Below the pieces are notes generated by a model. That model ran no database searches, had not been told where the DNA came from, and worked only from the letters and a program-made list of their open reading frames with translations. From assembly GCF_000586475.1 (NCBI RefSeq), contig NZ_BAWJ01000008.1:1-64000 (forward strand): DNA of 64,000 bases, read 5' to 3'. The translations under genes were made by a program, and so were the position numbers. Shown here one piece after another: positions 1 through 18,061 of the stretch. How positions within the stretch are numbered: the first letter of the stretch is position 1; every line of letters starts with the position of its first letter. The stretch is from Psychrobacter sp. JCM 18903 (GTDB lineage Bacteria > Pseudomonadota > Gammaproteobacteria > Pseudomonadales > Moraxellaceae).

Positions 1-746
1 TCGTAGAAATGGAAGTTCGTGAACTTCTTAATGACTACGACTTCCCAGGTGATGATACCCCAATCATCCATGGTTCAGCGACTGAAGCCCTAAAAGGCTC
101 ACAAGAAAAATACGGCCAACCAGCGGTTGTAGAACTTCTTAACGTTCTTGACACTTACATCCCAGAGCCAGAGCGTGACGTTGACAAAGCATTCCTAATG
201 CCAATCGAAGACGTATTCTCAATCTCAGGCCGTGGTACTGTAGTAACAGGTCGTGTTGAATCTGGTATCGTACGCGTAGGCGACGAAATCGAAATCGTCG
301 GTATCCGTGACACTCAAAAAACCACCTGTACTGGTGTAGAGATGTTCCGTAAACTGCTTGACGAAGGTCGTGCAGGCGAAAACTGTGGCGTACTACTACG
401 TGGTACTAAGCGTGAAGATGTACAACGTGGCCAAGTACTTGCTAAGCCAGGTTCAATCACTCCTCACACCAAGTTTGACGCTGAAGTATATGTATTGTCA
501 AAAGAAGAGGGTGGTCGTCATACTCCATTCCTAAACGGCTATCGTCCACAGTTCTACTTCCGTACCACTGACGTAACTGGCGCAATCCAATTACAAGACG
601 GTACTGAAATGGTAATGCCTGGTGATAACGTTGAGATGGGCGTAGAGCTTATCCACCCAATCGCTATGGACAAAGGTCTTCGCTTCGCAATTCGTGAAGG
701 CGGCCGTACTGTAGGTGCTGGTGTTGTTGCTAACGTACTAAACTAA
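1..746 (+). CDS. tuf: Elongation factor Tu, C-terminal part (5' end outside window)
   Basis: EF-Tu carries aminoacyl-tRNA to the ribosome as a GTP complex. The frame is open from the first bases (VEMEVRELL precedes the first internal ATG at 9), so the gene enters from the left and only the end of the G domain plus domains 2 and 3 are present. Recognisable blocks are [26 protein letters not shown] (start of domain 2), [14 protein letters not shown] and the C-terminal [12 protein letters not shown]. It ends at TAA 744-746 and is followed by a strong terminator. The following trpT-secE-nusG order marks this as the tufB-position copy. The frame is intact, unlike many genes further along. Confidence 0.97.
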   Translation, partial: VEMEVRELLNDYDFPGDDTPIIHGSATEALKGSQEKYGQPAVVELLNVLDTYIPEPERDVDKAFLMPIEDVFSISGRGTVVTGRVESGIVRVGDEIEIVGIRDTQKTTCTGVEMFRKLLDEGRAGENCGVLLRGTKREDVQRGQVLAKPGSITPHTKFDAEVYVLSKEEGGRHTPFLNGYRPQFYFRTTDVTGAIQLQDGTEMVMPGDNVEMGVELIHPIAMDKGLRFAIREGGRTVGAGVVANVLN

Positions 747-783
747 TCTGTCATTCTCAGTAATGAGATTGTGAGTTAGTCAT

Positions 784-817
784 AAAAAAGCCATCCTTGT
801 TTAAGGGTGGCTTTTTT
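784..817 (+). terminator. Rho-independent terminator after tuf
   Basis: AAAAAAGCCATCCTT pairs with AAGGGTGGCTTTTTT around a GTTT loop, giving a stem with a T-run on the 3' side, 38 bases after the tuf stop. It should end the tuf transcript and separate it from trpT. The rest of the 747-1124 gap holds only the trpT promoter. Confidence 0.9.
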
Positions 818-1078
818 AGATCAAATGATCAGGAAATATGGTTATTCTTCAGTAGTATGATCAAACCTTTCGTTGTCTTAGCAACATGATTAGCCAGTTA
901 TACCTATAACGTCTATAATTTACTTTCCAATCTATTGTAATTCTTAGCGGAGCTTGCTATATTAACGCTGCTTCTTATTAGTCGCTTGTATCTTCATTTT
1001 GTTAAAGTAATGATGATTCAATAGCACATTCAAATAAGAGTAAAACTAGGTAAAAATAATAATTTTACCACTAAAGGC

Positions 1079-1106
1079 TTGCATTTTATATCAAATATTG
1101 TATAAT
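1079..1106 (+). promoter_or_regulatory. Probable sigma-70 promoter for trpT-secE-nusG
   Basis: A TTGCAT -35 box (1079-1084) and a perfect TATAAT -10 box (1101-1106) are separated by 16 bases. Transcription would start near 1113, about 12 bases before the mature tRNA. This is the only near-consensus promoter I see in the gap after tuf. Confidence 0.7.
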
Positions 1107-1124
1107 ACTGTCCTTTACACCCAT

Positions 1125-1200
1125 AGGCGATTGGCTCAATTGGTAGAGCATCGGTCTCCAAAACCGAGGGTTGTAGGTTCGAGTCCTACATCGCCTGCCA
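1125..1200 (+). tRNA. trpT: tRNA-Trp (anticodon CCA)
   Basis: A 76-base cloverleaf with acceptor stem AGGCGAT/ATCGCCT. The anticodon stem TCGGT/ACCGA encloses CTCCAAA, giving anticodon CCA. The T arm GTAGG-TTCGAGT-CCTAC is intact and the 3' GCCA is encoded. The position between tuf and secE is the classic proteobacterial location of trpT, and it is probably co-transcribed with secE-nusG. Confidence 0.97.
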
Positions 1201-1251
1201 TCTTCTTATCACATCTTTGTTATACCTCACCATCTCCGAAGCGAGTTCTTT

Positions 1252-1740
1252 ATGAGCAATGATCAAGATAACCTCGAGACTAAGTTATCTGATGCCAAGG
1301 CGGGTGCTGGTGGAATGCTGTCTAAAGGTAAGCACATCTCAGCGGGCAATCAAACAACTGCTGTTGAAGTGGCTAAAACAGGCTCAATAAAAGATGTGGT
1401 ACTGTGGCTACTTGCCGCAGCAGTATTAATCGGGGCGACGTTAGTTAATCAGTATTTACCTGGCTATTGGCAACCTGCCAATGATGTCTGGGTACGTATT
1501 GGTATTATCGTTGCCCTTATTGTATTCGCCTTAGTATGCTTGGCATTAACGCATCAAGGCCGCGCTTTTAAAATATTATTGAAAGACGCTGCTGTTGAAT
1601 TGCGCCGAGTGACATGGCCAGGTAAAGATGAAACGTTTCAATATACCTGGCAGGTCATTGTCATGATTGCCATTGTTGGTTTTCTGGTTTGGTTATTAGA
1701 TAACTTTTTCAATTGGTTCGTTGGCATCTTTATTGGTTAG
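1252..1740 (+). CDS. secE: Preprotein translocase subunit SecE
   Basis: SecE clamps the SecY channel in the inner membrane. The 162-residue protein has a polar N-terminal region of about 45 residues, two early hydrophobic segments (roughly 48-67 and 80-100), then the conserved SecE core. That core is the amphipathic helix AAVELRRVTWPGKDET followed by the last membrane helix to the C-terminus. The three-helix form of this length is the usual gammaproteobacterial type, as opposed to the short one-helix form. It starts at ATG 1252, 51 bases after trpT, and is followed closely by nusG, the normal partner. Confidence 0.96.
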   Translation: MSNDQDNLETKLSDAKAGAGGMLSKGKHISAGNQTTAVEVAKTGSIKDVVLWLLAAAVLIGATLVNQYLPGYWQPANDVWVRIGIIVALIVFALVCLALTHQGRAFKILLKDAAVELRRVTWPGKDETFQYTWQVIVMIAIVGFLVWLLDNFFNWFVGIFIG

Positions 1741-1797
1741 TCGCACGTATTAGTGAGTCTTACCCCAAAATTTACTTATAATGATCAGGAGCGTGAT

Positions 1798-2328
1798 ATG
1801 CGTTGGTATATTGTCCAAGCGTTTTCAGGATATGAAAAGCAAGTACAGCGTTCATTAACTGATCGTATTAATCGTAGTGACTTCGCTGAATCATTCGGTG
1901 ACGTATTGGTTCCTACTGAAGAAGTCGTCGAAATGAAAGACGGCAAAAAGCGTAAGAGTGAGCGTAAGTTTTTTCCAGGTTATGTATTGATCCAGATGGA
2001 AATGAACGACAATACTTGGCACATTGTTAAAGAGTGCCCACGTATTATGGGTTTCATCGGTGGCACACCTGAAACACCAGCGCCAATTACGCAAGTAGAA
2101 GCGGATCGTATCTTAAACCGTTTGAATCAGACTGAAACTGACCCACGTCCTAAGACTCTATTTGAGCCGGGCGAAGAGCTGTTGGTTATCGATGGTCCAT
2201 TTACTGACTTTAAAGGGTTAGTAGAAAAAGTGGATTACGAGAAGTCTAAACTACATTTAACGGTAAACGTATTTAATCGACCGACTCAGGTCGAGCTTGA
2301 ATTTAGTAAAGTTGAAAAGCTAGACTAA
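1798..2328 (+). CDS. nusG: Transcription termination/antitermination factor NusG
   Basis: NusG binds RNA polymerase through its NGN domain and couples it to Rho or ribosomal S10 through its KOW domain. I chose ATG 1798 (176 residues, [16 protein letters not shown]) because AGGAG lies at 1787-1791, six bases upstream, and the family begins at this point. A longer in-frame GTG at 1753 adds 15 non-conserved residues. Visible signatures are [12 protein letters not shown] and RIMGFIGGT in the NGN domain, the linker [11 protein letters not shown], and [15 protein letters not shown] in the KOW domain. It lies 57 bases after secE, in the same presumed transcript. Confidence 0.96.
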   Translation: MRWYIVQAFSGYEKQVQRSLTDRINRSDFAESFGDVLVPTEEVVEMKDGKKRKSERKFFPGYVLIQMEMNDNTWHIVKECPRIMGFIGGTPETPAPITQVEADRILNRLNQTETDPRPKTLFEPGEELLVIDGPFTDFKGLVEKVDYEKSKLHLTVNVFNRPTQVELEFSKVEKLD

Positions 2329-2419
2329 ATCAGCAAAAAAGTTCATCAACCGGGGAGCTGTTAGTCAATAAGGTTTATACCACATTGATTTGGCGCTATT
2401 ACCCATTTAGGAGAAAATC

Positions 2420-2850
2420 ATGGCTAAGAAGATTGATGGTTACATCAAACTACAAGTCCCTGCAGGTAAAGCAAATCCTTCACCACCGATTGGTCCAGCA
2501 TTGGGTCAAAAAGGCGTGAACATCATGGCGTTCTGTAAAGAATTTAACGCTGCGACCTCAAACCAAGAGCCGGGTCTACCGATTCCTACTGAGATCACTG
2601 TATATAGCGATAAGTCTTTTACTTTCATCATGAAGTCACCACCAGCTGCATACTTACTACGTAAGGCTGCTGGTATCGCTAAAGGTTCTGGTACACCAAA
2701 TACCGCTAAAGTCGGTAAAGTTGACCGTGCACAACTAGAAGACATCGTTAAGACCAAAGATGCAGATTTAACTGCTGCTGATCTTGATGCTGCTGTTCGT
2801 ACCATGCTGGTACTGCACGTTCAATGGGTATTACCGTGGAGGGTGTGTAA
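2420..2850 (+). CDS. rplK: 50S ribosomal protein L11 (frame broken near the C-terminus)
   Basis: L11 forms the GTPase-associated centre with 23S rRNA. The N-terminal domain ([20 protein letters not shown]) and most of the RNA-binding C-terminal domain read normally. After DAAVRT the frame slips: one missing T near 2805 (ACC AT(T) GCT GGT) turns the conserved [15 protein letters not shown] end into an unrelated tail that overlaps rplA. Restoring one base gives a stop at 2848-2850, directly abutting rplA ATG 2851, and a normal 143-residue product. The gene is essential, so I take the slip as a sequence error. GGAG precedes ATG 2420. Confidence 0.95.
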
Positions 2851-3552
2851 ATGAGCAAGCTAACCAAACGTCAAAAAGAAATTCAAAGCCGTATTGTACA
2901 TGAAAAGCAGTATACAGTTGAAGAAGCGGTTCAAATCCTAAACGATTTGCCACCTCTTAAATTCAAAGAGTCAATTGATATTGCGATTAACTTGGGTGTT
3001 GACCCACGTAAATCTGATCAAGTGGTTCGTGGCGCTACTAACCTACCTGCTGGTACTGGTAAAACCAAACGCGTTGCTGTATTTGCTCAAGGTGCTGCTG
3101 CTGAAGCCGCCAAAGAAGCTGGTGCAGATATCGTTGGTTTTGAAGACCTAGCAGAATCAATCAAAGCTGGTAACATGGACTTTGATATCGTTATTGCTGC
3201 TCCTGATGCAATGCGTGTTGTTGGTCAACTAGGTACCATCCTAGGTCCACGTGGTCTAATGCCTAACCCTAAAGTCGGTACGGTTACGCCTAACGTTGCT
3301 GAAGCGGTTACTAACGCTAAAGCCGGTCAAGCACAGTATCGTGTAGACAAAGCAGGTATCATCCACACGACTATCGGTCAAGTTGGTTTTACTGCTGAGC
3401 AAGTAATCCAGAATGCTGAAGCACTGATTGCAGATTTAAGACGTGCTAAGCCTGCTACTTCTAAAGGTACTTTCATTAAGAAAATTACCTTGTCTAGCAC
3501 GATGGGTCCTGGTCTAAGTATTGATCCAGTTCCATATCGCACAGCAAAATAA
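2851..3552 (+). CDS. rplA: 50S ribosomal protein L1
   Basis: L1 binds 23S rRNA at the L1 stalk, helps release deacylated tRNA, and represses its own mRNA in related bacteria. The 233-residue protein is intact and of normal length. Family blocks include [49 protein letters not shown] and [19 protein letters not shown] 2851 immediately follows the reconstructed rplK stop, so the two are translationally linked. A 446-base leader separates it from rplJ. Confidence 0.97.
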   Translation: MSKLTKRQKEIQSRIVHEKQYTVEEAVQILNDLPPLKFKESIDIAINLGVDPRKSDQVVRGATNLPAGTGKTKRVAVFAQGAAAEAAKEAGADIVGFEDLAESIKAGNMDFDIVIAAPDAMRVVGQLGTILGPRGLMPNPKVGTVTPNVAEAVTNAKAGQAQYRVDKAGIIHTTIGQVGFTAEQVIQNAEALIADLRRAKPATSKGTFIKKITLSSTMGPGLSIDPVPYRTAK

Positions 3553-3617
3553 TTATATATGTGCCTTTATTTGACGATTTTAAATAAAGGCTGCAAAAAT
3601 ATTTTAAAGAATTAGGT

Positions 3618-3800
3618 CAGCGTAGCAAACGCTATGCTGTCTAAGACCGTAGGTAGAAAGCAGTTTTACGTTTTTATTAATTTTTTTCGGATCATTAGTA
3701 ATAACAACGAGCTGCTTTTGTTAATCGACGAAAGATGAAAATCTTAGTTGTCCTACGCAGACGGTGACCCACCCAGTTGTTGATAAGAGCCGATAGTTCA
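3618..3800 (+). promoter_or_regulatory. L10-type ribosomal leader before rplJ
   Basis: The rplA-rplJ gap carries features of the L10 leader, the mRNA structure bound by L10-(L12)4 to repress rplJL. CGTAGG (3648-3653) can pair with CCTACG (3752-3757). The latter runs into GCAGACGGTGACCC, which resembles the conserved part of the enterobacterial L10 leader. A separate 9-bp hairpin CAGCGTAGC/GCTATGCTG with an AAAC loop lies at 3618-3639. Position and motif both fit. The exact boundaries are estimated. Confidence 0.65.
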
Positions 3801-3843
3801 ATCTATCACTTGATGTCATTCTGATAACGGTGCCGTAATCAGT

Positions 3844-3884
3844 CGTTATGAGTATATTTATTTTTAATAAATATGCTGATAACG
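3844..3884 (+). repeat. Long AT-rich hairpin in the rplA-rplJ leader
   Basis: CGTTAT pairs with ATAACG and, after one G/G mismatch, AGTATATTTATT pairs with AATAAATATGCT around a three-base loop, about 18 bp in total. It lies 115 bases before rplJ. There is no T-run, so it is more likely an RNA-processing or stability element than a terminator. The function is inferred. Confidence 0.55.
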
Positions 3885-3998
3885 TGTCGTATCAAGTCAG
3901 TCTAAGCGATTCGTTTAATTATTGAATGCCAATGCTTAAAAGCTTAGGTTTAAATGATTAAATATTCAGCTGATTGATAAGATTAAAGGAGTCAACTT

Positions 3999-4526
3999 AT
4001 GGCATTAACGCTAGAGCAAAAACAACAAGTTGTGGCTGAAGTGTCTGAAGTTGCTGCTAATGCTTACTCAGCAGTAGCTGCCGAATATCATGGTATTGGT
4101 GTTGCAAAGCTTACTAAGCTGCGCGAACAAGCCCGTGAAAAAGGCGTCGTTTTGAAAGTGGTAAAAAATACCCTAGCAAAACGTGCGTTTGAAGGCACTA
4201 AGTTTGAGAGCATGTCAGACCGTATGACTGGTCCATTACTTTTGGCTTTCTCTATGGAAGATTTGGGATCTGCTGCTCGAGTTGTTTTCGAGTTCAGTAA
4301 AGATCACAAAGCTTTAGAGACCAAATTGGTATCAGTTGGTGGTGTTGTTTATGGTCCAGAAGAGCTAGAGCGCGTATCGAAGCTACCAACTCGCGACGAA
4401 GCAATCTCTATCTTAATGGCTACTATGAATGCACCAGTTACCAAGCTTGTTCAAACTATGAACGCTGTTCCTAGTAAGCTTGTTCGCACGGTAGCAGCAA
4501 TCAAAGACGCAAAAGAAGCGGCATAA
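3999..4526 (+). CDS. rplJ: 50S ribosomal protein L10
   Basis: L10 anchors the L7/L12 dimers to the ribosomal stalk and, with L12, represses its own operon. The 175-residue protein is intact, starting at ATG 3999 with AAAGGAG upstream. The rRNA-binding N-terminal domain (VAEVSEVAANAYSAVAAEYHG, LREQAREKGVVLKVVKNTLA) and the C-terminal helix that binds L12 (LVQTMNAVPSKLVRTVAAIK) are present. It is followed by rplL after 126 bases, and the L10-type leader lies upstream. Confidence 0.96.
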   Translation: MALTLEQKQQVVAEVSEVAANAYSAVAAEYHGIGVAKLTKLREQAREKGVVLKVVKNTLAKRAFEGTKFESMSDRMTGPLLLAFSMEDLGSAARVVFEFSKDHKALETKLVSVGGVVYGPEELERVSKLPTRDEAISILMATMNAPVTKLVQTMNAVPSKLVRTVAAIKDAKEAA

Positions 4527-4652
4527 TTGCTTGTTTTAACGTAACTTTGACATCGCCGATTGCACTTTATTGCCAACACTATTTGAAAATTTGGCAAGCA
4601 ATCCAAGCGATTTTAAAATCAATTAATTTTTATCAGATAACGGAGAGTTCTC

Positions 4653-5023
4653 ATGGCACTATCTAAAGATGACGTGTTAAACGCAATCGCTGAAATGTCA
4701 GTAATGGATATCGTTGAATTAATCAGCGCTATGGAAGAAAAATTCGGCGTAACAGCTGCTGTTGCTGCTGCACCTGCTGCTGCTGGCCCTGCTGCTGCTG
4801 CTGCTGAAGAAAAAGACGAGTTTGACGTAGTTCTTGCCAGCTTTGGCGAGAAGAAGTTGGCGTAATTAAAGCCGTACGTGAAGCTACTGGTCTTGGCTTG
4901 AAAGAAGCGAAAGATTTGGTTGAAAGCGCTCCAGCTCCAATCAAAGAAGGCGTTAACAAAGCTGAAGCTGAAGAGTTGAAAAAGAAACTTGAAGAAGCTG
5001 GTGCAACTGTTGAACTAAAATAA
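4653..5023 (+). CDS. rplL: 50S ribosomal protein L7/L12 (frame broken mid-gene)
   Basis: L7/L12 is the flexible stalk protein that recruits translational GTPases. The N-terminal dimerisation domain ([20 protein letters not shown]), the Ala/Pro hinge and the start of the C-terminal domain read from ATG 4653. One missing A near 4855 (GAG AAG AA(A) GTT) causes an early stop. In the shifted frame the gene continues [18 protein letters not shown] and [15 protein letters not shown] to TAA 5021-5023. The reconstructed length, 123 residues, is normal. The gene is essential, so a sequence error is the likely cause. Confidence 0.95.
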
Positions 5024-5046
5024 GCTTCGCTTATCTTAGTGTTGTA

Positions 5047-5085
5047 CAAAAAAGCTGGTAATGCCTTGCATTGCCAGCTTTTTTT
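5047..5085 (+). terminator. Strong terminator/attenuator between rplL and rpoB
   Basis: AAAAAAGCTGGTAATGC pairs almost perfectly with GCATTGCCAGCTTTTTT around CTT, followed by more T, 24 bases after the reconstructed rplL stop. In E. coli a partial attenuator sits at this point. The stem here looks strong enough to end most transcripts. Confidence 0.85.
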
Positions 5086-5812
5086 ACTATAATTCGTAGC
5101 TTGACCTTTTGTGTCTGCCAACAGTCGTATGCAACATCACGGTGGATACCCATCAAAAGGACAGACGATATACATGCAAGCACACATGCCAGTTTTTGAA
5201 ATCAGTTAATTTAAGCTAAACGTCCATAGATGTTTGGCATTTTTTTGTGTCTGCATGCTTTCCCATTAACACTATAGTTTATACTGATTCTAAAAGTTAT
5301 AGTTACCCCGATTATTATTAATTCTGAAAAGCTATTAAGTTTAGGTTGTCCGTTTCGCAGTGTATTACTGTCAGTAGTTAGGCTTATAGACGGTACATAT
5401 CAGCGACGATATTAGTTTTGATAGAATTGTTGGTTTTGAAAGAGCCAGTTTTTTGAAAGAAAAATGACTAAATACAATCAGTTTTGATAGCAGATAACTT
5501 AGAAATACCCTTGAATAAGTCATTTTTTCTTACCTCTATGAGTAAGTTTTGCTTAAAAAGCAATATGTTTTAGATGATGTGATATTGAATTTGGTTGTCT
5601 GAGTGGTCATATAGACTGACTTAGATACCGATCATAAAATGAAAGTAAGGGTGCTAAGTAAGCACTGATAGCAGAAGTAGTAATTGACAAAAGATATCAA
5701 CTGAACACGATTACCTGTTTTATATTATCGTTTACGTCGCCAAGTTTGCATCGTATTTATGCACGTTGGCCACGCTTTTAATTTGTTTCCACGTTTACTG
5801 TAAGGACTCTCG
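5086..5812 (+). promoter_or_regulatory. 727-base gene-free region before rpoB
   Basis: No open frame of coding character is seen on either strand. The region is AT-rich. A TTGACA at about 5684 is the best single -35-like box, but I find no convincing -10 at proper spacing. With a strong terminator just upstream, a promoter for rpoBC is expected here, and I cannot place it. Confidence 0.4.
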
Positions 5813-9928
<4,116 letters not shown>

Positions 9929-10104
9929 GTACGGCTGATTGAGACTATCGTTAACATGGTCTCAGTCAATTATTATCCTTAGTGGTCAACCTAAAAGCAG
10001 TATGCGCATCGCTGCTGCTTTTAGTGATTTGTCTCAACCCTATTCATTGCCTTCATTCATCTTATTTGCGTCAATAATACGCTATCAGATGATTATAAAG
10101 ATAA

Positions 10105-14347
<4,243 letters not shown>

Positions 14348-14383
14348 TAGTCTTAAGAGCCCTTGATTTATTGTTAATTTGAT

Positions 14384-14413
14384 AAAAAGCCAGCCTAAGT
14401 TGCTGGCTTTTTT
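14384..14413 (+). terminator. Terminator after rpoC
   Basis: AAAAAGCCAGC pairs with GCTGGCTTTTTT around CTAAGTT, 37 bases after the rpoC stop. A T-run follows. It closes the rpoBC transcript. Confidence 0.9.
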
Positions 14414-14514
14414 GTGTGTGCAATAAAGTGAGAAATGCATGGTACTGTTATCTAAAAAAATAGTACACTGGAAAATATGCCCTAATTTACACTTCATATA
14501 AGGATAAGTCGCAA

Positions 14515-15036
14515 ATGGTAGGTAAAACCCGCGTTGCCAAATATCAAGCAGATCGAACCAATCAAAAACTGTATTTCTGTCGTCTATCCTGCCAAGCAGC
14601 GGGAAGTACCGATGATAAGCAGCTATACCAAGCCCATTGTGAAACTGCTATTTTTCATCTATACGGTGCCTTTCTCGCATTTACCCAAGAGCTAGGTTAT
14701 TTTTATAGTTTAAACATGAGCGCACCAACATTGTCAGATATTGAGCAAGCATTGAGCGAGCGTACCCAAGTATCACCTGAGATTCAGCGATTACAGCAGT
14801 TACAGCAGCAGGGTTTTTTGGCCAATATAGAGCGTGCGTATCAGCGTTGTTTGTACGCCGTGCCACCAGATACTATCGTAGATCAAACACCAAGCAATAC
14901 TGCCTCGCCTGATCTTATTGTTAACGTTGTGACCTTGTCGAATCAATGGCTGCCAGATGAGACGACAATACGAGAATGGCGTCAGCAGTTTTTAGAGCTG
15001 ATTGAGCAGCTACGTGCTGGTATGGTTGAGTTCTAA
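14515..15036 (+). CDS. Uncharacterised protein, DUF6586-like
   Basis: A 173-residue protein beginning at ATG 14515. It has no signal peptide or membrane segment. The N-terminal part (ADRTNQKLYFCRLSCQAA, ETAIFHLYGAFLAFTQELG) resembles small uncharacterised gammaproteobacterial proteins grouped as DUF6586, in which a conserved TNQKLYFA-type start and a FHLYGA block recur. The middle is rich in Gln and Leu (LQQLQQQG). No catalytic motif is visible and the function is unknown. It stands alone between the rpoC terminator and a bidirectional terminator shared with mrcA. The family assignment is from memory and not certain. Confidence 0.7.
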   Translation: MVGKTRVAKYQADRTNQKLYFCRLSCQAAGSTDDKQLYQAHCETAIFHLYGAFLAFTQELGYFYSLNMSAPTLSDIEQALSERTQVSPEIQRLQQLQQQGFLANIERAYQRCLYAVPPDTIVDQTPSNTASPDLIVNVVTLSNQWLPDETTIREWRQQFLELIEQLRAGMVEF

Positions 15037-15150
15037 AAATAGTTATTAAAAATTTATCTCATTTTTATTACCATTTTTGAAATGAAGACGTGTCCTAGTT
15101 GACTGATGACTGTCCTTTAATAGAGTGGTATTGAGCAAAGTATTGAGTAT

Positions 15151-15192
15151 AAAAAAGGCTTATTTAGCGAGTGCCAAATAAGCCTTTTTTTA
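15151..15192. terminator. Bidirectional terminator between convergent genes
   Basis: AAAAAAGGCTTATTT pairs with AAATAAGCCTTTTTT around a ten-base loop, with A-runs and T-runs on opposite sides. It can end both the plus-strand gene ending at 15036 and the minus-strand mrcA ending at 15222. Confidence 0.88.
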
Positions 15193-15221
15193 AGTCATAA
15201 GTTTATATTATTAATGGTTGT

Positions 15222-17868
15222 CTACTCTGGTATCGGTGGCATGAGCTCAACGGGTGTTACCGATAAAGGGTTTTGCGGCACACTATCATTACTACGACTG
15301 TTACTAGGTTTGGCTGCTTGAGAGCTAGTTTGTACTTCAACAGGCTCAGCTGGTGGTGATTTACGCTGTTGAGTCTGCGTCTTAACTGGTTTTTCTGATT
15401 CGCTGCTATCCGTATCTTCATCATCGGCCAGAATACCATCATCAGTCATTTCTATAATTCTTTGTTTTTGCTTTTTCGATTTGGCGCGGTTATTGATAGA
15501 CACCCACTGATGAGGCGTGTCTTTAAGTTGGGCTTTCATAAAATCCATCCAAACAGGTAGGGCTGCCACACCACCATATTCGCGACGACCCATGGTTGAT
15601 GGTTGATCAAAACCCATCCATACGACAGTTGCATTGGTAGGATGAAAACCTGCAAACCAAGCATCTTTTGCTTCATTGGTGGTACCGGTCTTGCCACCAA
15701 TATCATCACGACCTAAAGCCTTGGCTCGTACTGCCGTACCACGCTGTACGACATCACGTAAGATATCTGCCATCTCAAAAGCGACTCTGGGTTGTAAGAT
15801 TCGAGGTGCTTGCTTAGCCACTGCATATTGAACCGCTGGCGCTTTTAAGCGATCGGCCTGTGGACTAGCATCATAAACCTTTAGATTTAGCGCTTTACCG
15901 TTTTGTTCACTATTATCACTGTTCTCTAAATTTTGTTCTTTAACCGTCACTTCATCATCGATAGCACTGTCTTCATTTTCAATTGACTTCTTATAATCTT
16001 CGATGAGATTTCTATTGAGGTCTTCAAGTTTTTCATTGAAGCAGGTGGCACACGCTTGGCGTGGGTTTGCCTGAAAGAGGAGGTTATTATTATAATTATA
16101 AATTTGTTCGATAAAATACGGCTGTACACGGTGACCACCATTCGCAAACGTGGCATAGGCTGTTGCCATTTGTAACGGTGTTGCTTGTCCTGCACCTAAC
16201 GCTAACGACAAAGTCGTCGGTAGCTTTTCTTTATCAAGTCCGAATTCATCTAATAGGTCGCGCGTATCAGAGATACCAATGGCTTGTAAGAGACGAATAG
16301 AGACTAAGTTACGAGATAAATACAGTCCACGGCGTAAAGTGATTTCGCCTAAAAAACGTTGATCAGAATTTTTCGGTTTCCAGTCACCCACTTGAATCGG
16401 TCGATCCGAAACAATGCTATCTGGGCGATAGCCTTTTTCTAGAGCAGCAGTATAGACAAGCGGTTTAATGGTTGAGCCTGGTTGACGCCAGCCTTGTAGA
16501 GCACGATTGAATTTACTGTGATTAAAGTCAAAGCCACCGACCAATGCATTAACAGCGCCAGTTTCTGGATTCAAGGAGACCAGACTTCCTTGTAGTTTAG
16601 GAATTTGTCCCAACTGCCAATTACCATTCGCGGTCGGTATCAAACGAATGATATCGTTTTTATTGACAATTTGGCGGGCGTTGTCAGGAAAGTAACCGAT
16701 ACGATTGGCAGAAATATACTTGCGTGCCCAGCTCATCCCAGACCAACCAACGGTCACATTCTCACCAGAAGGCATTGTCGCCTCAAAACTGCGAGCATTC
16801 ACTTTGGTGACTTTGGCAGGAGTCATATTGCTATAGCGGCGGAAATTTTCTAGCGGTTCATCATTTGCTTCAGCCCCGCGCCAACCATGACGATGTTCGT
16901 AAGCCACCAAACCGGTCAGTACCGCCGCTTCCGCATCTGTCTGTGCTTTGCTATCAACGGTAAGACGTACCCGCCATCCACTATGCATCACTTGCTCACC
17001 ATAGCGATCAACTAAGGTAGAGCGTGTCATTTCTGCCAAATACGGCATATTGACGTCGAGCTTCTCTTTATAGAGGTTAATGCTACTGGTGAGCTGATCG
17101 CTTCGTCGCGTTGTGCTTTGCTGATATAGCCTAATTCGTGCATGCGTCCAATGATCCAGTTGCGGCGAGTCAGCGCGCGACTGGGATTGGCAACAGGATT
17201 GTATTTAGAAGGGGCTTTTGGCAGGCCTGCAACATTGCTGTTTCAGCAATAGTGAGGTTTTCTAGGGATTTACTATAGTATTTTTTGGCCGCCGCGCGGA
17301 TACCATAAGCGCCTTCGCCTAGATAGATTTTGTTGACATAAAGCGTCAAGATATCATTTTTACTGAGCTCATCTTCTATTTTACGTGCTAAAAATAGCTC
17401 GACCAATTTGCGATTTAAGGTACGCTCTGGACTTAAGAAGTAGTTTTTGGCAACCTGCATAGTAATGGTAGAGCCACCCGTTTGGCTGTCGTCATCAGTT
17501 ACTACTTCTGTCACCGCGCGACCAAGACCCTTAATACTAATACCGCTGTGCTGAAAAAAGGACGCATCTTCTGCTGCTAAAAAAGCATGAGTCAAATTTT
17601 CAGGAATATCTTCAAAAGTAACGGGTAAAGATAAACGGTTACCATATTGGCCAATGAGTTTGTCATCACTACTATATATCTGTAATGGCATCTCTAAATT
17701 TGCTGTTTTAATCTCTTGAATGCTAGGCAGGGTAGGCGATAAATACATCGCCATCCCATAAAAACCAATGGGCACAGCAAGTGCTAAGATAACTGCCAAT
17801 GCCAAGCAGGCAATAACAAGCCCCACCAAAAAGTGAATGAGACGGGCGGTAGCATTTTTTTTGGTCAT
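15222..17868 (-). CDS. mrcA: Class A penicillin-binding protein PBP1A (two frame breaks)
   Basis: A bifunctional peptidoglycan synthase of the inner membrane. From ATG 17868 (MTKKNATARL) it has an N-terminal membrane helix (about 13-40) and a GT51 transglycosylase domain (AAEDASFFQHSGI, GGSTITMQVAKNYFL, YGIRAAAKKYYSKSL). The transpeptidase domain shows the SxxK nucleophile in GSTIKPLVY, SRN in YLSRNLVSIRL, and KTGTT. The C-tail is Ser/Pro/Gln-rich. One missing base near 17230 (protein resumes MLAGLPKAPSKYNP) and another near 17086 split the frame. Repaired length is about 882 residues. It is divergent from pilM, the conserved ponA/pilMNOPQ arrangement. A TTG at 17883 is an alternative, weaker start. 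Confidence 0.93.
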
Positions 17869-18061
17869 AAGAAGACTTATCAATTAAAATTTGCAACAGA
17901 TAATGTATTATACCTTGAACAAAATCAGCAGGTCATAATAAATGTGTAAGTTGACCTTAATAACTTATTTAAATGCTTGAATCTATCTGTTAAGTAAAGT
18001 ATTGTACTGAATTATTACAAATAACTATCAGATTGTACACTTAATATAAGGTATAGAGTTT

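Noticed and set aside
4729..5121. Minus-strand open frame with a Gln-rich tail opposite rplL
   Set aside because: The Gln run is the complement of the GCTGCTGCT Ala hinge of L7/L12.
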